Shown in pieces: positions 59,555-64,000 of a DNA stretch of 64,000 nt; position 1 is the first letter of the stretch, and the number at the start of each line of letters is the position of its first letter. The notes beneath the pieces were generated by a model, which saw only the letters and a program-made list of their open reading frames with translations, was not told the DNA's origin and ran no database searches. A program made the translations under genes and the position numbers. Origin of the DNA: Thioclava arctica. GTDB taxonomy: Bacteria > Pseudomonadota > Alphaproteobacteria > Rhodobacterales > Rhodobacteraceae. The DNA lies in assembly GCF_040892615.1 (NCBI RefSeq), contig NZ_JBFRYC010000008.1:1-64000 (forward strand), written 5' to 3'.

Positions 59555-60628
59555 CTAGCTATCCTCTTGCTTCGCCAGCTTTGTTTCGTTCTTGGCATCA
59601 TTCGCGCGCAGACCCAATGTCACCATGCGCTGCATCGCGTCGGGCGCCAGCGGGCGGCTCGGTGGCGTTAAGAGCAGCCGCCCGAAAACTGCGCGATAGG
59701 GTTCCTCCAGCATCAATTGCGCGAATCTCTCCATGCGCCAGGCGACCGCACGCGCATGAAGGGCCGCGAGTTCCGGGTCGGCCATCAATTCCGCGCGCAA
59801 CGCCCCCGCAGCCCCCGCATAGCGCGCCGCAGAGGTGTCTTGATCGTCGCAGAAATTGCGCTCCACCCAATAGGACAGATCAAAAGCCCCGGCCTCACGA
59901 TTGGCCCGGCCGCGATCACATTTCACGATATAGCTTTCCATTGCGCCCAAGGCGTAGTGATTGAGCTGCACCAACGCGTAAGGATCGCTCCCCAGCGGCG
60001 TAAAGAGCTTCTGGCGCTGATAGAGCGGGGGCAATTTGCGTCCCGACCCATCCACCCAAAGCGCGGATTTCAGCCGCGCGCTATTGGGCGAACGCGGCCG
60101 ATGCACCCCCAACTTGCCATAGGTGCCATCATTGGCAAACAAGGTCTTGAACATCGACGCGCGCCACGGCCAAAGCATACCAACAGGTGCGGCGCGGGTG
60201 AATTGCTCGGTGATAGGCGCATCCTCAAACGCGACCTTGCCGCAATTGCCAAAAAGCCGCCATGTCATCGCAATCGCCGTGGCCGGTGCGCAGGCTGAAA
60301 TCAGTGCGCCCAACGTGCCATCGCCAGTCTTGATCGTAACGAACTCATCAACATCCAGTACCGCGATCCAATCGGCACTGGCCTTCAGCGGATGGCGGTC
60401 AGCGGCTTTGAGCGCATCCCATTGCGGCCCCGCGTTCCAAGGGCCGGGATTGGGTTGATGCGTGAGCCAGCCTAACTGCGCGAGACGATCCAGCATCTCG
60501 GCCGTGCCATCCGAGCAATCATTTGAGAAGACAAGGAAATCTGTAAACCCGACAGTGCGGTGATGGGCCAGCCATTCCAACAGGAAAGCCGCTTCGTTTT
60601 TGACGGAGGTGATGGCAAGGGCGCGCAT
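59555..60628 (-). CDS. Glycosyltransferase family 2-like protein (357 aa)
   Basis: A cytosolic GT-A-fold protein. It starts MRALAITSVKNEAAFLLEWL, with FTDFLVFSNDCSDGTAEMLD and the metal/nucleotide DxD in WIAVLDVDEFVTIKTGDGTL. A conserved MTWRLFGNCGKVAFED and QLNHYALGAMESYIVKCDRG follow. The whole length aligns with the C-terminal half of the protein encoded next (60813-63128), so the two are paralogues. It likely decorates a surface polysaccharide; donor and acceptor are unknown. Confidence 0.82.
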   Translation of the reverse strand: MRALAITSVKNEAAFLLEWLAHHRTVGFTDFLVFSNDCSDGTAEMLDRLAQLGWLTHQPNPGPWNAGPQWDALKAADRHPLKASADWIAVLDVDEFVTIKTGDGTLGALISACAPATAIAMTWRLFGNCGKVAFEDAPITEQFTRAAPVGMLWPWRASMFKTLFANDGTYGKLGVHRPRSPNSARLKSALWVDGSGRKLPPLYQRQKLFTPLGSDPYALVQLNHYALGAMESYIVKCDRGRANREAGAFDLSYWVERNFCDDQDTSAARYAGAAGALRAELMADPELAALHARAVAWRMERFAQLMLEEPYRAVFGRLLLTPPSRPLAPDAMQRMVTLGLRANDAKNETKLAKQEDS

Positions 60629-60705
60629 GCGCTCAAGATGCCCGCCCCCATCTGCGCGCGCAAGCGCGAAAGGCGCGCCGTCGCGTTCTTGGCCTGGTTC
60701 GGAGT

Positions 60706-60784
60706 GCCTCCGGCGGGAGTATTTCGCGCTAGATGAAACCTAAGATCCACATTTCATCTAGCCCCTAAATACTCCCCGCGGAGC
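60706..60784. repeat. Intergenic repeat, paired inverted copies (C)
   Basis: Arm 60706-60738 (GCCTCCGGCGGGAGTATTT... to TAGATGAAA) and arm 60752-60784 (TTTCATCTAG... to CCCCGCGGAGC) in the opposite order to copy B, with a 13-nt spacer, so the T/A-rich ends face inward. It fills the gap between the two paralogous glycosyltransferase genes. Confidence 0.88.
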
Positions 60785-60812
60785 GTTCCACGCATGATCC
60801 AGAGAGCCGTCC

Positions 60813-63128
60813 TTAGTGTGCCGCCTCATCGGGCGGATCCACGGTGAAAAAGAAATCGCGCGGGAGGTCGCGCAGATGCAGATCCTCCGGGATCACATGG
60901 GGCCCGACATTGAACACCGCAGAGCCGAAATGCGTCAGCAGCGTTGAGAGTTTTTCAAAGCGTTGCGAGGTGAGCGTGGCGTAGAACTCTGCCTGATCGG
61001 GGCGCGCCATCAGTTCCGTTATTTTGGCGCGGTGGCAGGCAACGCTATGGGCATGTGCGGCGGCGATTTCGGGGTCAGCCATCATCCGGTCGAATGCGGC
61101 CTTGGCGGCGGGCAGCATGCGCTGGATCGAGGTTTCGAGCTGCGCATTGTGGTTCATGCGAAACCAGTAATTCAGCCCTTGGTCCCGATCGACATGGTTC
61201 ACCCGGCCGCGGTCGCGCTTCACCAGAAAACTTTCCGCCGAGCGCACCGCGTAATGATTGAGCTGCACCCAGTCATAGCCGTAAGTGTCCAGCGTCGAGC
61301 GCCAGCCATTGCGAAACATCTCGCGCGGCATCGGCTTGCCCGATCCGTTGAGCCATTTCACTTGATCCCACAGGTCGGGGACCAACCCCTTGGGGCGATG
61401 CACGCCCAGCTTTTTATACAGATCGACATTGCGAAACAGCGTTTTGAACCCCCACGCCTGATGGGGCTTGCGCACGACTTCGGGGGCGCAGCGGGTGAAT
61501 TGTTCGGTGATAAAGCGATCCTCGAAATGATGCACGTCATCATTGCCAAAGAGCCGCCATGTCAGCGAAATCATATTCGCCTCGCCCATCGCCTTATACA
61601 GCGCGGGCAGGGTGCCATCGCCGATCTTGATATCGATGAACTCATCCACATCCATGCAGATCGACCAGCCGGCATTCTGGATCATCGGCTCGTTTTCCGC
61701 TGCGGCGAGGGCCGCGTGCTGGGGCTTCATATCCACCATCGTGCGAAACGGGTTTTCACGATGCGCCACGATCCCCTTGCGTTCCAGCAGGTCCAGCATC
61801 GTGTCGGTGCCATCGGTGCAATCATTGGTGTAGATCAGGAAATCATCGACCCCGATCGCGCGGTGATAGGCTAGCCATTCCAGAATGAACGGCCCTTCGT
61901 TTTTCATCGTGGTGATGATTGCGGTGCGCCCGGCATGGAGCGCCTTTTTCGGGGCCGCCTTGATTTTGGACACGGGCGGGCGGATCGGCTTATGGCCCCA
62001 GACCTGCTTGGATAACTCCAACAGCTGGGCATCTTCGACCAATGAGGTCTTGGGCACCAGTTCCGCCGCCGACACGCCCGGCACACGAATCGCCATCGCG
62101 CGCCAGAAGCCGTAGATCAGCCCCGGATCGGGTTTGGCATAGCTGACGCGCAGCAGCCGCCAAGTGCTTTCGAGACCCGCTTTGGCTGGCGCGCATCCCC
62201 AGCGCGCAATGCCGCGGCGCGCATCGAAGGGGCGGCAGATGTGATCGGGGAAACGCTCGGGCGCGCCCTCACGCACGCGCCAAGGATAAATCCGGTGACC
62301 CGCCAGCAGGATCACCCCGTTATCGGCGGCCTGCGCGGCCTCAAACGCGGTGGGGCTGGTGTGATCATGCGGGCGCAGCAGGTCGGTGACATCGAGGATC
62401 AACACCGCCGCCGCCTTGGCAAAAAAGCGCCATTTGACGATCTCAAACACCAGCGCCTCGCCCAAGGGGGCGCGCCAGGGATCGGGGGCGGGCGGCTCCA
62501 TCCGGTCTTTGCCCGGCGCGTCGGGAGCCAAAAAGACGTGCGATTCGGGGCCTTGATCGGGCTTGCCCAACGGCAGGTCACTTTCCAGCAGCACGACCGG
62601 CAGATCCAACTCGCGCAGATGCATCCCCTTTTGCAGCGTCTTGGCAAAATCAGCGGGGCTGCCAGCAGGGCTATCGGGCGGGGCGCGGTTCAAGATCACC
62701 GCCCCCGTTGCCCCATGGTGATCGTGATGCCAGCTTAGCCAATCCAGCACAGTTTCGACGCTTTCCTCAAGGCGCTGGCCAAACAGGCAGTTGCGCCCCT
62801 CAAAAATATCCCAATCGGGCGCGGCGGGGGTGAGCGGCATCAGCACCTGTTCGCTATCATCGCCGCGCAGCGCGATCTGGGCGGGGCCGGGGGCGTCGGG
62901 GGCCAGCACGGTCATCGTGGCCCCTGCGACGCCGCGCGCCTCGATCAGACGGGCGGCACCGGCGATTGGCGTGTCGATGAACTGCTCGGGGGCTGAGGGG
63001 CGGGCGAAAAAGGCGCGCATCTGCGGGGTGCCATCTTGCATCCAGCCCACCGTATCCAGCAGCGCAGGGCCAGTCCCGATGCCAGCCTGTGAGTGCATCT
63101 TTCGCCGGATCACGCGGTGCTCGCCCAT
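60813..63128 (-). CDS. Large glycosyltransferase family 2-like protein (771 aa)
   Basis: A two-part protein. The N-terminal part (about 1-390) is not recognised; it includes a strand VVLLESDLPLGKPDQGPESH, ILDVTDLLRP and FDARRGIARWGC. The C-terminal part (about 405-735) is a GT2-like domain: AIITTMKNEGPFILEWLAYH, DFLIYTNDCTDGTDTMLDLL, the DxD in ICMDVDEFIDIKIGDGTL and QLNHYAVRSAESFLVKRDRG. I chose ATG 63128 (MGEHRVIRRK) because AGAGG precedes it; 63164 and 63170 lack a site. Probably surface polysaccharide synthesis. Confidence 0.8.
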   Translation of the reverse strand: MGEHRVIRRKMHSQAGIGTGPALLDTVGWMQDGTPQMRAFFARPSAPEQFIDTPIAGAARLIEARGVAGATMTVLAPDAPGPAQIALRGDDSEQVLMPLTPAAPDWDIFEGRNCLFGQRLEESVETVLDWLSWHHDHHGATGAVILNRAPPDSPAGSPADFAKTLQKGMHLRELDLPVVLLESDLPLGKPDQGPESHVFLAPDAPGKDRMEPPAPDPWRAPLGEALVFEIVKWRFFAKAAAVLILDVTDLLRPHDHTSPTAFEAAQAADNGVILLAGHRIYPWRVREGAPERFPDHICRPFDARRGIARWGCAPAKAGLESTWRLLRVSYAKPDPGLIYGFWRAMAIRVPGVSAAELVPKTSLVEDAQLLELSKQVWGHKPIRPPVSKIKAAPKKALHAGRTAIITTMKNEGPFILEWLAYHRAIGVDDFLIYTNDCTDGTDTMLDLLERKGIVAHRENPFRTMVDMKPQHAALAAAENEPMIQNAGWSICMDVDEFIDIKIGDGTLPALYKAMGEANMISLTWRLFGNDDVHHFEDRFITEQFTRCAPEVVRKPHQAWGFKTLFRNVDLYKKLGVHRPKGLVPDLWDQVKWLNGSGKPMPREMFRNGWRSTLDTYGYDWVQLNHYAVRSAESFLVKRDRGRVNHVDRDQGLNYWFRMNHNAQLETSIQRMLPAAKAAFDRMMADPEIAAAHAHSVACHRAKITELMARPDQAEFYATLTSQRFEKLSTLLTHFGSAVFNVGPHVIPEDLHLRDLPRDFFFTVDPPDEAAH

Positions 63129-63170
63129 AAAAACCTCTTGCTCGACTTTATGCTGTCCTAACATGCGCAT

Positions 63171-63500
63171 GTGCTGTCGCGAAGCCCGCGCTTTGGGTGT
63201 GGGGCATGTGTTTTATGTGAATTTGGCAGCGCCGCGGTCAAGACGGCGGCAGAATAAAGGTATTTCTGCGCAGCTTGCGGGACGGGTGCGACAGGCACTC
63301 CAGCCCGGCGCAAGTTTGCGGGCGTCAAAGGCGCGTGGCGCGAGGCTGAAGCTGCGACATTGCGCCGCGCTCTGGGCGAGAATTGCGCCGCGTTTCCATG
63401 GATTTGCAAGAAAACTGGGGAAATCTCACGCAGGGCTCACTCCACTCTGTCAGAAACGTGACCCGCGGAACAGTTTGTCGCAGTTTCATCCGCGTGGTTT
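63171..63500. other. Intergenic, no gene recognised
   Basis: About 330 bp upstream of the large glycosyltransferase gene. Open frames here have no ribosome site and read as Arg/Ala-rich shadows. Promoters for the minus-strand gene are expected, but I could not identify one. Confidence 0.5.
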
Positions 63501-63542
63501 TTGACATAAATCAATCTCAGCACAGAGATACTCCCATATCAA
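63501..63542 (+). promoter_or_regulatory. FNR-type class II promoter
   Basis: TTGACATAAATCAA (63501-63514) matches TTGAT-N4-ATCAA at 9 of 10 positions. TATCAA (63537-63542) is a usable -10 box. If transcription starts at about 63549, the FNR site centre (63507.5) lies at -41.5, exactly the class II activation position. Confidence 0.65.
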
Positions 63543-63548
63543 TCAGTG

Positions 63549-63668
63549 CATCGGGTCCTAGATCTCCCAATCGCGGCTTCGGCCAATTGGACCCGATCAG
63601 AGGATAGACGTTCTCCCTTGTCTTTCCCCTAAATGCGCCGCGGGTCTCCCTCCCGCGGCGCTTTAATT
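63549..63668 (+). ncRNA. Candidate FNR-controlled small RNA (about 115-120 nt)
   Basis: There is no ORF with a ribosome site between the promoter and the terminator. ATCGGGTCC (63550-63558) pairs with GGACCCGAT (63589-63597), enclosing GGC-TTCG-GCC (63575-63584), a UUCG-capped stem. A single-stranded C/T-rich run (GTTCTCCCTTGTCTTTCCCC, 63610-63629) could pair with ribosome binding sites. A 10-bp terminator closes it. All this is prediction from the sequence; no Rfam family was recognised. Confidence 0.6.
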
Positions 63669-63671
63669 TTT
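63635..63671 (+). terminator. Strong intrinsic terminator
   Basis: Perfect 10-bp stem GCGCCGCGGG (63635-63644) with CCCGCGGCGC (63652-63661), 7-nt loop TCTCCCT, then TTTAATTTTTC. No protein gene ends just upstream, which is why a non-coding transcript is suspected. Confidence 0.92.
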
Positions 63672-64000
63672 CTCAAGGCTGTTGATCCGGGTGATGCGTG
63701 ATGCGTGGCGCACGAGGGGAAGTCCTAACGGATTGTTTGAAAACCGTCTCAAGTGCGCCCCGCCCTCTGTCATTGACGCATCAGTGGAAACAGTGATCGA
63801 GACACGCGCAGTTTCAGGGGGAGGGTGGCAGACTCGTTGCTCAACGGGAGTGTTATCAACGAGAGTCTCGCTGGATTTGCCGCAAACTGACGGCACCTTT
63901 GACAACTTCATAGCTAGAGCGCCATGGAGTAGTCTTTTCCAACGGCGTGCCAAGCGAAAGCCTGTGTCCGGGAGATCAGGCGCTGGACGCGATCCCGAAG
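63672..64000. other. Unassigned right end of window
   Basis: About 330 bp in which I recognise no gene. A minus-strand open frame (63663-63953) has unusual composition and no ribosome site. The segment is less GC-biased than the core genes. It may be the edge of an accessory or insertion region that continues beyond 64000. Confidence 0.4.

Noticed and set aside
1..64000. tRNA, rRNA or CRISPR array
   Set aside because: No T-loop plus acceptor pairings, rRNA-like conserved strings or regularly spaced direct repeats were seen on reading both strands.

Overview
The window looks like chromosomal DNA of a Rhodobacterales (Rhodobacteraceae/Paracoccaceae-type) alphaproteobacterium. The reasons are the high GC, the class of proteins (DUF1499, DUF2125, TfoX C-terminal domain, HDOD/DUF3445, YeeE pair, MotA/OmpA pair), FNR-type sites, and the 'GCCTCCGGCGGGAGTATTT' intergenic repeat, which I recall as common in this order. 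This placement is inference; there is no rRNA or tRNA in the window to confirm it.

Layout. 1-1.5 kb is an insertion-sequence graveyard: an IS5-type end cut by the window edge, a decayed IS110-family recombinase, and the 3' tail of an IS481-type transposase. 1.6-7.5 kb holds a nucleoside hydrolase, an orphan ferric-iron binding protein, an ABC-F ATPase, ndk and a TfoX-C protein. 7.6-10.3 kb is an accessory patch with a tiny Q/G-rich protein, an NsrR-like Rrf2 regulator, remnants of a sulfide:quinone oxidoreductase and a small membrane protein, and an intact TDT/SLAC1 transporter. 10.5-13.1 kb carries agmatinase, DUF1499 and DUF475 genes. 13.2-17.9 kb is a complete vitamin B12 uptake operon behind a cobalamin riboswitch (receptor, binding protein, permease, ATPase). 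18-23.2 kb has a glutamate-synthase-like protein, a low-GC gene killed by one stop codon, and a DUF1501/DUF1800 export pair. 23.4-26.2 kb is a sulfur-trafficking cluster: two half-size YeeE/YedE transporters, then an exported Cx4R protein with cysteine-containing NPCAP repeats.

26.2-57.6 kb is mostly core metabolism and cell biology: acnA, tkt, zapA, purF, cvpA, radA, prs, rpsD, hisC, a tyrA-type dehydrogenase, chaC, an ion-channel/OmpA pair, dnaB, pyrE and pyrC. Set among these is a small two-gene unit (a ribbon-helix-helix-like protein and a Lys-rich 39-residue protein) downstream of a 22-bp near-perfect palindrome. 57.8-63.1 kb has small uncharacterised proteins, a PAPS-reductase-annotated-type protein and two related GT2-type glycosyltransferases separated by a paired inverted repeat.

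The best candidate for something undescribed is at 63501-63670. A near-consensus FNR site sits exactly at the class II position relative to a plausible -10 box, followed by about 115 nt that fold into a UUCG-capped hairpin, a C-rich single-stranded stretch and a strong intrinsic terminator, with no ORF. This looks like an oxygen-regulated small RNA. No CRISPR array, tRNA, rRNA or complete anti-phage system was seen.
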